A DNA stretch of 64,000 nucleotides from Marinobacter salexigens (GTDB lineage: Bacteria; Pseudomonadota; Gammaproteobacteria; Pseudomonadales; Oleiphilaceae). The translations under genes and the position numbers were made by a program. Below are positions 55,715 through 64,000 of the stretch, in pieces (the stretch's first letter is position 1; the number at the start of each line of letters is the position of its first letter). The stretch spans positions 132,740 to 196,739 of the forward strand of contig NZ_JAHKPV010000006.1 of NCBI RefSeq assembly GCF_018860765.1. Reading direction: 5' to 3'. The notes under the pieces were generated by a model. That model searched no databases, was not told the DNA's origin, and saw only the letters and a list, made by a program, of their open reading frames with translations.

Positions 55715-57895
55715 CTAAGTCACCTGAACCACTGGAATCTCTTCCGGGTGGCCCGGCGCATTGTGACCACGACGTTTACCCCGACGCTTGACGATCAGCG
55801 GTGGGCATTTGTGGTCATCGAAATAGGTCATCTGGCAATCCAGGCAGTAATGACATTCCTGATAATTGATGGTGCCGTCGGGATGAATCGCCTGAACCTC
55901 ACATTCCTTGGCACATAACTGGCAAGGATTGCCGCACTCTTTACGGCGTTTGAGCCAGTCGAACACACGCAGTTTGGTAGGAAGCGCCAAGGCGGCGCCC
56001 AGTGGGCACATGTAGCGACAGAACACTTTGCGAGTAAAAATATTCACTACAAGCAACAGAACGGCGTAGGTGACAAACGGCCAACTGCGGTCGAAGTGCA
56101 AGGTAATCGCGGTTTTGAAGGGCTCGATTTCCGCCATTTTTTCAGCAGTTGCTAGGGAGTCCAAAGACACCCCGAATAATACAAGCAACACAATGTACTT
56201 AACGGCCCACAATCGTTCGTGAATCGCCCAGGGCACGTCGTACTGGCGCACTTTGAAGAAGCGGGCAATTTCGTTGATCAGCTCCTGCAGGGCACCAAAC
56301 GGGCACAGCCAACCGCAATAAACCGCGCGTCCCCACAGCAGCACAATACCCGCCACAGCGGCCCATAGCACAAAGATAATCGGGTCAATAAGGAAGGTTT
56401 CCCAAGTAAAGCCAGTGACCAAACTGTGCACGAACGCCAAAACGTTAACGATCGACAACTGGCCCAAGGCATACCAACCAATGAAAAATAGCGTATAGGT
56501 GAGGAATGCGTGGCGAATCCAGCGCGTAATCTTGGGCTTTTTCACCAGCCAATCCTGGAAGAACAGAATCAGTAGCAGCACACCAATACCGATTCCCAGC
56601 ACGATCACCTGGAACTGACGTTGATACCACACCTGCACCCACAAAGGCTGCTCTTCAAGCCACTCTTCCTCCGTGAGAATTGGCTCTGCTCGAGTGTAAT
56701 ACTGATCCGGCAACTGGTACTCCAGCGGAAACACCTGAAACTCGCTGTCCAGAGGACCGGTCTGGCGCTTTACGGTCAGTTCCAGAGTCCAGAGTGTGCC
56801 GGGGTCAAAATTGTGCTGTTGCCGAACAATAAAAATCGCCATTTCCTTAAAATCCGGCATCCCTTCGGCATACACATCGTTGAGGCGATAAAAGTCCAGA
56901 TCACGGAAGTTGAAGGTATCGCCGTACTGACGAATCTGAACCCGGTCAAAAATACCACCGCGCACATAGCCGGAACCTTTGAAGGAGTATTCACCGTTAG
57001 CCATAACGGCAATGGCCTGCTCCCCCTCTTTCAATTCGGACATCAGCCAGTCGTACTGGCTCTCGCCGAGCAGATTCCGGCCAATGGTCGGTGTATCCAA
57101 ATAGGCTGCGTACAGGTCTATCAGAGGTTCGTCACGTTCATCCGGTGCGGCCGTTTCGACACCCTCTGCATCGGTGCCTGTGAAGGAGTCATCTACCTGA
57201 CCTTTGGTTAGCAGCATGCGGCGAATTGAGCCATCACCTGTTAGTTGCTCCCAAGTACGGGGCTGAAAACCATCCATAATGACTTCAGCTGTGGGTGGGC
57301 GTTTGGTACCGCTACCCTCTACCAAACCCAGCTCGGCGCCTACCCGATGAGCGGTTCGCATAATAACTTCGTTAATCACCATTACCGTCACGGTAGCACC
57401 GGAGAGACCGTCTACAGCGACCTTGCGCTCGGTGGAGGTACCGCCTACGGTCACGCGCTGGTCTGCTTTCAGCCCGGCGTACTGGTCAGTGAAGTCATGC
57501 ATTTTGCTTTCGGGAATACCCACCAAAAGTATGGGCTCGTCGTGGTGAATCACTTTGGCAAAGCGGATAGTGCCTTCGGTATCCAGCACTACCATGGCGT
57601 TTAGCGGCTTACCGGAATAGGCAGGGGTTTGCACAAAATCAAGGGATTGGTAGGCATAGCCTTTGAGCTCGTCGCCAGCATACAACTCTTGTATGGCGCG
57701 GTTGCCTTCTCTGGGTTCCAGCTGTGTCACTTCCGGAAAGGCCTTCTCGATAACTTGGCGCCCGGCCACCGGCTCATATTGACTAAGGGGGGCGGCCTGA
57801 GCCAGAGGTAAGGTTGCCAGCAGCAGGGTGAATAAACAAAAAACAGCACGGAAATTAACGTTCAAAGCAAGCCCCCAACAAAAACAACAAATCAT
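55715..57895 (-). CDS. nosR: NosR membrane-bound flavo-iron-sulfur regulator/electron donor
   Basis: 726-residue protein. A signal segment (about 15-34, ending AQA) leads to a periplasmic FMN-binding domain with the flavinylation motif DGLSGATVT; then membrane helices (about 425-620) with two CP motifs ([20 protein letters not shown]), and a C-terminal cytoplasmic ferredoxin region [15 protein letters not shown] and CHYCLDCQ. NosR is needed for nosZ expression and N2O reduction. ATG 57895 is used; a TTG 33 nt downstream is possible. First gene after the 133-residue protein. Confidence 0.96.
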   Translation of the reverse strand: MICCFCWGLALNVNFRAVFCLFTLLLATLPLAQAAPLSQYEPVAGRQVIEKAFPEVTQLEPREGNRAIQELYAGDELKGYAYQSLDFVQTPAYSGKPLNAMVVLDTEGTIRFAKVIHHDEPILLVGIPESKMHDFTDQYAGLKADQRVTVGGTSTERKVAVDGLSGATVTVMVINEVIMRTAHRVGAELGLVEGSGTKRPPTAEVIMDGFQPRTWEQLTGDGSIRRMLLTKGQVDDSFTGTDAEGVETAAPDERDEPLIDLYAAYLDTPTIGRNLLGESQYDWLMSELKEGEQAIAVMANGEYSFKGSGYVRGGIFDRVQIRQYGDTFNFRDLDFYRLNDVYAEGMPDFKEMAIFIVRQQHNFDPGTLWTLELTVKRQTGPLDSEFQVFPLEYQLPDQYYTRAEPILTEEEWLEEQPLWVQVWYQRQFQVIVLGIGIGVLLLILFFQDWLVKKPKITRWIRHAFLTYTLFFIGWYALGQLSIVNVLAFVHSLVTGFTWETFLIDPIIFVLWAAVAGIVLLWGRAVYCGWLCPFGALQELINEIARFFKVRQYDVPWAIHERLWAVKYIVLLVLFGVSLDSLATAEKMAEIEPFKTAITLHFDRSWPFVTYAVLLLVVNIFTRKVFCRYMCPLGAALALPTKLRVFDWLKRRKECGNPCQLCAKECEVQAIHPDGTINYQECHYCLDCQMTYFDDHKCPPLIVKRRGKRRGHNAPGHPEEIPVVQVT

Positions 57896-57990
57896 CCAAG
57901 CTTGAGTTAACCAGCCTAGGTGACTGAGGAATAAATCAAATACCTCTATGTGGTTAGATCTTCCGTGAAAAACCAGATAGATAACTCCGT

Positions 57991-58392
57991 TTAACCAAGG
58001 CTAACGGCGTTTCCACTCGTATCTAAGGGCAGGTAATTGCTAACATTTCCCAAGCGAATGGATTCCACCATCATGGTCATCGGCTGCTGGGCTTCGTCTG
58101 ACGATGGAGGCGTTCCACCTCTGCCGGACATGGCTGCGACAAACACCACATCCCATGACTGGCCGGTATTTCGAGACTCTTCCACCAGTACAGAAAACTC
58201 TGAAACCTCCCGGGGAGTTTTATCAACACATATAACCGGAGTAAGGGCACCGCCCTCGCCTTTTTCGAATGCGGCTTTTTCCTCGGTGGAGGCATCATCC
58301 GGTAATTCAGCCCGGCAAAAAACAAACAACAGACGCTGGGGTTCGCGCTCGCTTTTCGTTGCTTTGATCAAGTCACTGTAACTGCTAATCAT
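57991..58392 (-). CDS. conserved 133-residue protein in the nos cluster
   Basis: 133-residue cytoplasmic protein without known domain. Recognisable blocks are RLLFVFCRAELPDDAS, GGALTPVICVDKTPREVSEF and WDVVFVAAMSGRGGTPPSSD. I recall similar proteins in pseudomonads labelled ribonucleotide reductase subunit alpha; at this size that label cannot be right. It lies between dnr and nosR, with a DNR-like box 31 bp upstream, so it is probably expressed with denitrification. Function unknown. Confidence 0.75.
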   Translation of the reverse strand: MISSYSDLIKATKSEREPQRLLFVFCRAELPDDASTEEKAAFEKGEGGALTPVICVDKTPREVSEFSVLVEESRNTGQSWDVVFVAAMSGRGGTPPSSDEAQQPMTMMVESIRLGNVSNYLPLDTSGNAVSLG

Positions 58393-58415
58393 GAAGGCTA
58401 TATCCTTTCTAATTT

Positions 58416-59165
58416 CTACTGACTGATTTCGATCAATCTTTTAGGATCGGAGATAAACAGCTTGCTCCGGTTCACCCTCACCAATCCGTTAGACTTGAGA
58501 TCCGCCAAAATTCGGGAGAAGGTTTCCGGTTGCATCGCGAGCCTTGATGCAACCAAGCACTTTGGCAAAGGCAACTCTACTTCCCCACCTTCTGCAACGC
58601 CGTTTGGTAGCAAGTCGATCAAGTATCGAATCAGCCGATCACGGGCGTTCTGAACCGTCATAATCTCGAGATCATGGAACCGGGAAACTGCGCGCATGGC
58701 ATAGTGTCTTAGCGCTGCGCTAGCATACTCGGGCTTGCTATCAAGTAGCTCCTGATAAGCTTTTACCGGGATCATCAGAACCTCACTGGATTTCAGCGCT
58801 TCGGCGTAGCATGCGTACCGGGCAGGATCGGCGTAGATCATAACTTCCGCAAAGCAATCGCCCGGCGCAATGCTATCGAGAGTACGATCAATGCCTGATG
58901 AATCCAGCCTATACAGCCGCAAGCGACCTGATATAACAAAGAAAAAGTGGTGGGCGGGCATATCCTGACGGTAGAGCAGTTGGTGATGCCCAAGACGCAA
59001 GCGACGGGATTGCAGAATCAGGTTCTCCAAATCCACATTGCTGAGGGTCTTGAAAAGAGCGTGACTGCGCAGTGGCTGCAACCCGCCTTCATCGTCTGTT
59101 AGCGTATTGATAGCCACCATAATCGGTTTGGCGTAGCGGGTTTCTGCAGATTGCATCGCCACCAT
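58416..59165 (-). CDS. dnr: DNR-type Crp/Fnr regulator
   Basis: 249-residue Crp/Fnr protein. A cyclic-nucleotide-like domain (about 30-145) precedes a dimer helix and helix-turn-helix (ASRLAMQPETFSRILADLKS). It lacks the N-terminal Cys cluster of FNR/ANR, so it belongs to the NO-responsive DNR/NNR group, which uses heme. The position between nar and nos genes supports this. ATG 59165 (MVAMQSAETR) is used for its GAGGA site; the longer form from 59192 is possible. Target boxes are TTGAT-N4-ATCAA type. Confidence 0.9.
   Translation of the reverse strand: MVAMQSAETRYAKPIMVAINTLTDDEGGLQPLRSHALFKTLSNVDLENLILQSRRLRLGHHQLLYRQDMPAHHFFFVISGRLRLYRLDSSGIDRTLDSIAPGDCFAEVMIYADPARYACYAEALKSSEVLMIPVKAYQELLDSKPEYASAALRHYAMRAVSRFHDLEIMTVQNARDRLIRYLIDLLPNGVAEGGEVELPLPKCLVASRLAMQPETFSRILADLKSNGLVRVNRSKLFISDPKRLIEISQ
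58423..58436. promoter_or_regulatory. DNR/FNR-like box before the 133-residue gene
   Basis: On the minus strand TTGAT-CGAA-ATCAG, one mismatch from TTGAT-N4-ATCAA. It lies inside the 3' end of dnr, 31 bp upstream of the 133-residue gene start, near the usual activating distance. Confidence 0.55.
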
Positions 59166-59238
59166 TGTTTTATCCTCGTCCAAATCATGCATTCAAAATC
59201 ATGTTTTAAATAATAGGAGGATACTTTCGGAAAATCGC

Positions 59239-59254
59239 TCCCTCCATGGAGGTA
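59239..59254. promoter_or_regulatory. 7-2-7 dyad (NarL-like) upstream of dnr
   Basis: TCCCTCC-AT-GGAGGTA, containing the 12-bp palindrome CCTCCATGGAGG. The 7-2-7 arrangement and partial TACYNMT agreement resemble a NarL/NarP site, 74 bp upstream of the dnr start. Match is partial. Confidence 0.4.
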
Positions 59255-59345
59255 GTAACGCGGTTATTCAGGGTAAATTGACTTAACGCAAAATTTCGCA
59301 TTACTACCCACTTCACAGATTGACTTTCACGCTCACGCGCTGCGA

Positions 59346-60152
59346 TCACTGCATCAACGGTGAATCTGGCAATTCAAGATCTACACCTTCAACGCCCGCT
59401 TCAAACGCCAGCACCTGTAGGTACTGACGACAGGCCCGTCGGGTAACGCTCTCGCTCAAGTATTGGCGGATTTTCGGCTTCACATGCTCGTATGGCAGTT
59501 GCTCACCATCAATACGCTGGTCCACTCGAACGATGTGCCAGCCGTAGCGGCTTTCGATCAATTCCGGATTCAGGCCCTCTTTGAGGGTGAGCACAGGCCT
59601 TTCAAACTCTTCAACGGTTTGCCCCTTACTGATCTGGCCAAGACTGCCGCCTTGATGACGGGATTCGCAAGCAGAGTACTGTTTTGCTAAAGGCACAAAC
59701 TGGGCGCGGCCTTCTACTAGGGACGACAACAATTGCCGCCCAACTTCTTCTTGGCGCATGCGCTCTTCCACATCATCTGGCGCGGCGGCAAGCAGAATGT
59801 GGCTGACAGCCATGAGCGTTGGGCTGCGGAACCGATCGGGGTTCGACGCATGAAAGCGTTCGCAATCCTCGTCGCTGGGTTCCGGCACATCGAGCTCTTG
59901 CTCTAGTACGCGAGCGATCGCGGCTTCTTCGTCTAGCTCTTCCGGTAAGTTGAGAGCTTTCGCCTGTTGCAACAAAAGCTCCCGAATAACAAGGCTTTTA
60001 GCCGCTTCATGCCAAGCTTCAGCAATCTCTTCAGCCGGGTGATGCTGCATTTCCCGGGCAATATCTTCTTCGGTAATCAGGGTTTCACCCACATACACGG
60101 GCGGGAACTGGTTTCTGGGTTTTTCCGGCTCACCGGTGGGGATCAGTTGCAT
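59346..60152 (-). CDS. PpiC-type peptidyl-prolyl isomerase of the nar operon
   Basis: 268-residue cytoplasmic parvulin protein. The N-terminal helical part resembles SurA/NifM-like chaperones; the parvulin domain covers about 125-225 (AVSHILLAA, QGGSLGQISKGQTVEEFERP, YGWHIVRVDQRI). No signal peptide is visible. In Pseudomonas a gene of this kind follows narI (PA3871). It probably helps fold or insert nitrate reductase. ATG 60152 (MQLIPTGEPE) is used; the longer frame overlaps narI. Confidence 0.88.
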   Translation of the reverse strand: MQLIPTGEPEKPRNQFPPVYVGETLITEEDIAREMQHHPAEEIAEAWHEAAKSLVIRELLLQQAKALNLPEELDEEAAIARVLEQELDVPEPSDEDCERFHASNPDRFRSPTLMAVSHILLAAAPDDVEERMRQEEVGRQLLSSLVEGRAQFVPLAKQYSACESRHQGGSLGQISKGQTVEEFERPVLTLKEGLNPELIESRYGWHIVRVDQRIDGEQLPYEHVKPKIRQYLSESVTRRACRQYLQVLAFEAGVEGVDLELPDSPLMQ

Positions 60153-60213
60153 GGCTGTTACCTTTAATAAAGTGGGGGACAGGTCAACCAACCAGCCCCC
60201 TGTTTCATTCAAA

Positions 60214-60894
60214 TTACGCCCGCTTACGCACCACCTGATACTTCCGCCCGAAATACTCCAGCGGCACACTTAGCATGTGCACCAAACGGGTGAAGGGGAA
60301 AAGTACAAAGATGGTCAGACCGAGGAACATATGGAGCTTATAAATCCAGTGTACGCCCACTAAGTATTCCGCTGCCCCACCCTGGAAGGTAAAGATCGCT
60401 TGTGCCCAACCCGCCAATTGCAACATGGTGGCACCATCAAGGTGGCCCAGTGTTGGCAGGATAGTTGCCAAGCCCAGTGCCACCTGAACCACAAGAACAA
60501 CAATAATCATGTTGTCAGCAAAGGTGCTGCTAGCGCTGATTCTGGGGTCGGTCAGTCGGCGATAAGCCAACATTGCACCACCAACCAGACACATCACCCC
60601 GGCAATACCACCCACCACAATCGCCATCACCTGTTTGGTACCCGCTGTCATGAAGGGCTCATACATGAAATGCGGTGTAAGCAAGCCAACCAAATGACCA
60701 AAGAAGATCACCAGAATGCCTACGTGGAACAACACGCTGGCCAACACCATGTTTTTCTTACGCAGTATCTGGCTGGAATGTGCCTTCCAGGTGAACTGCC
60801 CGTGGTCGTATCTTGCCCAGGTGCCAATAATCATCACCACCAGCGCAATGTACGGGTAAATCCCGAAAATCAGTGTATTCAGATAAGACATCAT
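60214..60894 (-). CDS. narI: nitrate reductase gamma subunit (cytochrome b)
   Basis: 226-residue membrane protein with five hydrophobic segments. It binds two b hemes; candidate His ligands are in LFHVGILVIFFGHLVG and in HWIYKLHMFLGLTIF with the later VHML. It passes quinol electrons to NarH. The start may be either Met of the MM pair. It follows narJ by 20 nt. Confidence 0.96.
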   Translation of the reverse strand: MMSYLNTLIFGIYPYIALVVMIIGTWARYDHGQFTWKAHSSQILRKKNMVLASVLFHVGILVIFFGHLVGLLTPHFMYEPFMTAGTKQVMAIVVGGIAGVMCLVGGAMLAYRRLTDPRISASSTFADNMIIVVLVVQVALGLATILPTLGHLDGATMLQLAGWAQAIFTFQGGAAEYLVGVHWIYKLHMFLGLTIFVLFPFTRLVHMLSVPLEYFGRKYQVVRKRA

Positions 60895-60914
60895 CTTGGT
60901 CTCCTCCTGCGCCG

Positions 60915-61667
60915 TCAGGCGTCTCTCGCGGCGGCACGCGCCTGAGCGGGCGTTACATCCGTCATCAGATGATCACTGAGGTGAATGGTCTGGGTTTGCT
61001 CCATCTCGCGGCGGCGCTGGCCGACAACGCCACCTGTATTACAGGAACTGCCCTGATCATCCACGAACTTCACCATTTCTTCTTCCCAGACCTTGTCCAG
61101 AGCTTCTGCCGTATCGTCACGCTCCTCAGAGGCCACAAGCTGTGCCAGCTCCTGACGGTTCGTGGTGCGACCAGACAGTTCCAGCAGAGAGTCCATGGCT
61201 ACGTGATAGATGCTTTCACGCTGGTACAGGCGCTCGCCCAATAGGCCAAGAATGTGGTGGATATCCTCCAACCAGTTTTTAATCTCGTCCCAAGGCCGGG
61301 TCGACAAATACTCCAGAAACAGCGGCAGATAATCCGGCAATTCCTTGGCGTCGATTTCCAACCCGTTAGCGCGATATTGCTCCATCAGATCAACCATGGC
61401 CTGACCACGGTCACGGGACTCCCCATGAACGTGCTCAAACAATAGCAACGAGGTGGCTCGGCCTTTGTCGAAGGTGCCGGTGTAGGCCTCTTCGAGATCC
61501 AGCAGGTCGTCACCGCACAGGCGATCAATACACTGGAGCAGCTGCTCCTTGTTTTTCCGTGGCAACCGGCTGTCCTCCAGAACAGCGGCAACCATGGCGT
61601 CTTTGGAGGCCTGAAGTTCCGCTGTGGGATACTCCAGAATCCGTGCCAGTACTTTCAGTAGTTTCAT
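60915..61667 (-). CDS. narJ: nitrate reductase assembly chaperone
   Basis: 250-residue acidic helical protein of the NarJ/TorD-like family. Landmarks are RILEYPTAELQ near the start, DLEEAYTGTFDKGRATSLLL, and FEHVHGESRDRGQAMVDLM. NarJ binds apo-NarG and promotes molybdenum cofactor insertion before membrane attachment; it is not in the final enzyme. It lies 9 nt after narH. Confidence 0.96.
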   Translation of the reverse strand: MKLLKVLARILEYPTAELQASKDAMVAAVLEDSRLPRKNKEQLLQCIDRLCGDDLLDLEEAYTGTFDKGRATSLLLFEHVHGESRDRGQAMVDLMEQYRANGLEIDAKELPDYLPLFLEYLSTRPWDEIKNWLEDIHHILGLLGERLYQRESIYHVAMDSLLELSGRTTNRQELAQLVASEERDDTAEALDKVWEEEMVKFVDDQGSSCNTGGVVGQRRREMEQTQTIHLSDHLMTDVTPAQARAAARDA

Positions 61668-61676
61668 GTGGCCTCC

Positions 61677-63248
61677 TTATTCCTGCAGCTGTTTCGGATC
61701 GACTTGCTTCACAGTGGTCAGCTTTTGCACCATAGTGGAGGTGTTTTTACGACCGCCAAACATGCTGAATTCGCTGTCGCCACCACTGCAACCGTTGCCG
61801 AAGCTGAAGCCGCAACCACCGCGCTCACCGTGTGCATCCGGGAAGGCCTCCTTCGCCAGTTCTCGATGGCTGGTCGGAATCACGAAACGATCCTCGTAAT
61901 CGGCAATGGCCAGATAACGATACATTTCGTCGGCTTGAGCCTTAGTTAGACCCACTTCTTCCAATGCGCGCAGATCCTCAACACCGTCTACTGTTTCTGC
62001 ACGCTTATACAAGCGCATAGCCATGATGCGCTTGAGCGCACGCACAATCGGTTTCTCGTCACCCGCGGTAAGCAGGTTGGCCAGATACTTCACCGGTATC
62101 CGCAGGCTTTCGATCTTCGGCAATACGCCATCAAACTCAACCTTGCCGGCTTCCGCTGCAGACTGGATCGGGCTCAGTGGCGGCACGTACCAGACCATGG
62201 GCAGAGTGCGGTATTCAGGGTGCAGAGGCAGGGCCAGTTTCCAGTCCACTGCCATCTTGTACACCGGGCTGCGCTGAGCCGCCTGAATCACGTTCATTGG
62301 CACGCCATCTTTTTTGGCCTGCTCAATGACTTTCGGGTCGTTGGGGTCAAGGAAGATTTCCAACTGCTTTTCGTAAAGCTCGTGCTCCCCCGGAGTGCTC
62401 GCTACTTCTTCAATGCGGTCGGCATCGTAAAGCAGCACACCCAAATAGCGGATACGGCCTACGCAGGTCTCGGAGCACACGGTCGGCATACCGGCTTCGA
62501 TACGCGGGTAGCAGAAAATGCACTTTTCAGACTTGCCGGTTTTCCAGTTGAAGTAGATCTTCTTGTACGGGCAGCCGGACACACACATACGCCAGCCACG
62601 GCATTTGTCCTGATCGATCAGTACGATGCCATCCTCTTCCCGCTTGTAGATGGCACCACTTGGGCAACTGGCCACACAGGTCGGGTTCAGGCAGTGCTCG
62701 CACAGGCGAGGTAGGTACATCATGAACGTGCTTTCAAACTGACCGTAAATATCGGCTTGAATCTGGTCGAAGTTTTTATCCTTGCGACGCTTGGCAAACT
62801 CGGTACCGAGAATTTCTTCCCAGTTCGGGCCCCACTCGATTTTCTGCATGCGCTTGCCGGAGATTAGCGAGCGAGGCCGTGCAACCGGCTGGTGCTTGCT
62901 GTCGCCTGCGGTGTGCAGGTGCTGATAATCGAAATCAAACGGCTCATAGTAGTCGTCAATTTCCGGCAAATCCGGATTGGCAAAAATGTTTGCCAATACC
63001 CGGAACTTACCGCCAATGCGCGGGCGGATTTTGCCGCTGGCATCGCGCATCCAGCCGCCTTTCCACTTGTCCTGATTCTCCCACTCTTTCGGGTAACCAA
63101 TGCCGGGCTTGGTTTCTACGTTGTTGAACCAGGCATATTCCATACCTTCACGGCTGGTCCACACGTTTTTACAGGTCACTGAACAGGTATGGCAACCGAT
63201 GCATTTGTCCAGGTTCAGCACCATGCCTACTTGGGAACGGATCTTCAT
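61677..63248 (-). CDS. narH: nitrate reductase beta subunit
   Basis: 523-residue iron-sulfur subunit. Four clusters of cysteines are visible: Cys16, Cys19, Cys22, Cys26 (CIGCHTCSVTC); CEHCLNPTCVASCP; CRGWRMCVSGCP, in which one Cys is replaced by Trp as in the [3Fe-4S] cluster of NarH; and CIFCYPR with CSETCVGR. It links NarI hemes to NarG. Its start overlaps the narG stop by four bases. Confidence 0.97.
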   Translation of the reverse strand: MKIRSQVGMVLNLDKCIGCHTCSVTCKNVWTSREGMEYAWFNNVETKPGIGYPKEWENQDKWKGGWMRDASGKIRPRIGGKFRVLANIFANPDLPEIDDYYEPFDFDYQHLHTAGDSKHQPVARPRSLISGKRMQKIEWGPNWEEILGTEFAKRRKDKNFDQIQADIYGQFESTFMMYLPRLCEHCLNPTCVASCPSGAIYKREEDGIVLIDQDKCRGWRMCVSGCPYKKIYFNWKTGKSEKCIFCYPRIEAGMPTVCSETCVGRIRYLGVLLYDADRIEEVASTPGEHELYEKQLEIFLDPNDPKVIEQAKKDGVPMNVIQAAQRSPVYKMAVDWKLALPLHPEYRTLPMVWYVPPLSPIQSAAEAGKVEFDGVLPKIESLRIPVKYLANLLTAGDEKPIVRALKRIMAMRLYKRAETVDGVEDLRALEEVGLTKAQADEMYRYLAIADYEDRFVIPTSHRELAKEAFPDAHGERGGCGFSFGNGCSGGDSEFSMFGGRKNTSTMVQKLTTVKQVDPKQLQE

Positions 63249-64000
63249 TTTACAGCCTCCTGAACAGTGTCGTTGCCTTCGCCATCAAGCCAGTCAACGT
63301 TCTTCATTTTGCGCACCACCACAAATTCGTCGCGGTTGGAGCCTACGGTTCCGTAGTAGTTAAAGCCGTAGGAGAACTGCGCGTAGCCACCAATCATATG
63401 CGTGGGCTTCGGGCAAGCCCGGGTAACCGAGTTGTGAATACCGCCGCGGCTACCTGTTACCTCAGAGCCCGGGATGTTCACGATCCGCTCTTGAGCGTGG
63501 TACATCATCATCATGCCCGGCATAACCCGCTGGCTGACCACCGCCCGCGCTGCAAGTGCGCCGTTGGCGTTGAATACTTCTACCCAATCGTTGTCTTCAA
63601 CACCCACGTCGCGGGCGTCATCCTCACTCAGCCACACAATGGGGCCGCCGCGGGATAGGGTCAGCATCAACAGGTTGTCACTGTAGGTACTGTGAATGCC
63701 CCACTTCTGGTGCGGTGTTAGGAAGTTCAACGCTTTTTCCGGGTTGCCATTGGGTTTTGCATTCAACAATGGCGCTGCGGCTTTGGTGTTAATGGGCGGA
63801 CGGTACACCAGCAGGCTTTCGCCGAAGGCACGCATCCACTCGTGATCTAGATAGAACTGCTGACGGCCTGTCAGTGTGCGCCAGGGAATCAGCTCATGTA
63901 CGTTGGTGTAGCCAGCGTTGTAGGAAACATGATCGTCTTCCAAACCAGACCACGTAGGGCTCGAGATAATCTTGCGGGGCTGCGCTACAATATCGCGGAA
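63245..64000 (-). CDS. narG: nitrate reductase alpha subunit, C-terminal part
   Basis: The last 251 codons of narG; the gene continues past the right edge. It includes part of the molybdopterin-dinucleotide-binding C-terminal domain: WGIHSTYSDNLLMLTLSRGG, VWLSEDDARDVGVEDNDWVE and TRACPKPTHMIGGYAQFSYG. First of narGHJI-ppiC as far as seen; upstream nar genes (narK, narXL) may lie beyond the edge. Confidence 0.97.
   Translation of the reverse strand, partial: FRDIVAQPRKIISSPTWSGLEDDHVSYNAGYTNVHELIPWRTLTGRQQFYLDHEWMRAFGESLLVYRPPINTKAAAPLLNAKPNGNPEKALNFLTPHQKWGIHSTYSDNLLMLTLSRGGPIVWLSEDDARDVGVEDNDWVEVFNANGALAARAVVSQRVMPGMMMMYHAQERIVNIPGSEVTGSRGGIHNSVTRACPKPTHMIGGYAQFSYGFNYYGTVGSNRDEFVVVRKMKNVDWLDGEGNDTVQEAVK

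Noticed and set aside
56621-57211. 196-codon frame opposite nosR
   Set aside because: Antisense shadow; nosR is certain on the other strand.
57896-57990. DNR box directly before nosR
   Set aside because: Only one TTGAT half-site followed by TTAT and TCCTC; the second half is missing.

Overview
The window is a gamma-proteobacterial chromosome segment, almost certainly Marinobacter. Reasons: a wax-ester synthase (41218-42660) that closely resembles the Marinobacter WS/DGAT enzymes; the order tkt-epd-pgk; a Pseudomonas/Marinobacter-type DesT/DesCB lipid desaturation set; a complete nosRZDFYL cluster beside narGHJI-ppiC with a DNR-type regulator; and moderate, even GC. Coding density is high. 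I see no IS elements, phage, CRISPR, rRNA or tRNA. narG is cut by the right edge; pgk ends 50 bases from the left edge.

Layout. 1-4277 (minus strand): tkt-epd-pgk, central carbon metabolism. 4473-9401 (plus): an ArsR-methyltransferase fusion regulator of the SahR type, then metK, ahcY and metF, which form the S-adenosylmethionine cycle. Two near-identical palindromes, ATATCAAA-N4-TTTGATAT, precede the regulator and metK. 9611-11894: a polar amino-acid ABC importer. 12001-20593: a GATase1-AraC (GlxA-type) regulator facing a minus-strand catabolic set: ADP-forming acyl-CoA synthetase, two CaiD-like hydratases, an acyl-CoA dehydrogenase, a BCCT carrier and a nitronate monooxygenase-family enzyme. 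This is probably CoA-dependent breakdown of a carnitine-, butyrobetaine- or DMSP-like compound. 21038-26288: DUF2505 protein, bioA with a BirA operator, rsmE, DUF445 protein and an HDOD protein. 26272-31202: YihY, an LpoB/YcfL/COG3014 lipoprotein set and a 2-hydroxyacid dehydrogenase. 31286-37012: tpm, then the prkA-yeaH-spoVR stress operon. 37001-40056: a PhoQ/PhoP-like two-component system with two PepSY proteins. 40105-45694: a BASS transporter, the wax-ester synthase, and a TetR regulator divergent from a reductase and an acyl desaturase, with operator repeats between them.

45703-64000 is a denitrification and nitrate-respiration block: nsrR, a small membrane protein and a DUF454 protein behind an NsrR-like site, moaA (molybdenum cofactor for Nar), a ThDP enzyme, nosL-Y-F-D-Z-R, a conserved 133-residue protein, dnr, ppiC, and narI-J-H-G. 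No nitrite or nitric oxide reductase genes are in view.

The most unusual signal is a pair of intergenic elements at 6967-7072 (metK/ahcY) and 53572-53684 (nosZ/nosD). Each is a perfect inverted repeat of 26 or 30 bp around a 53-54 nt core. The two cores are closely alike, while the stems are unrelated in sequence. They look like two members of a dispersed family of structured elements whose stems change but stay self-complementary. I cannot name the family.
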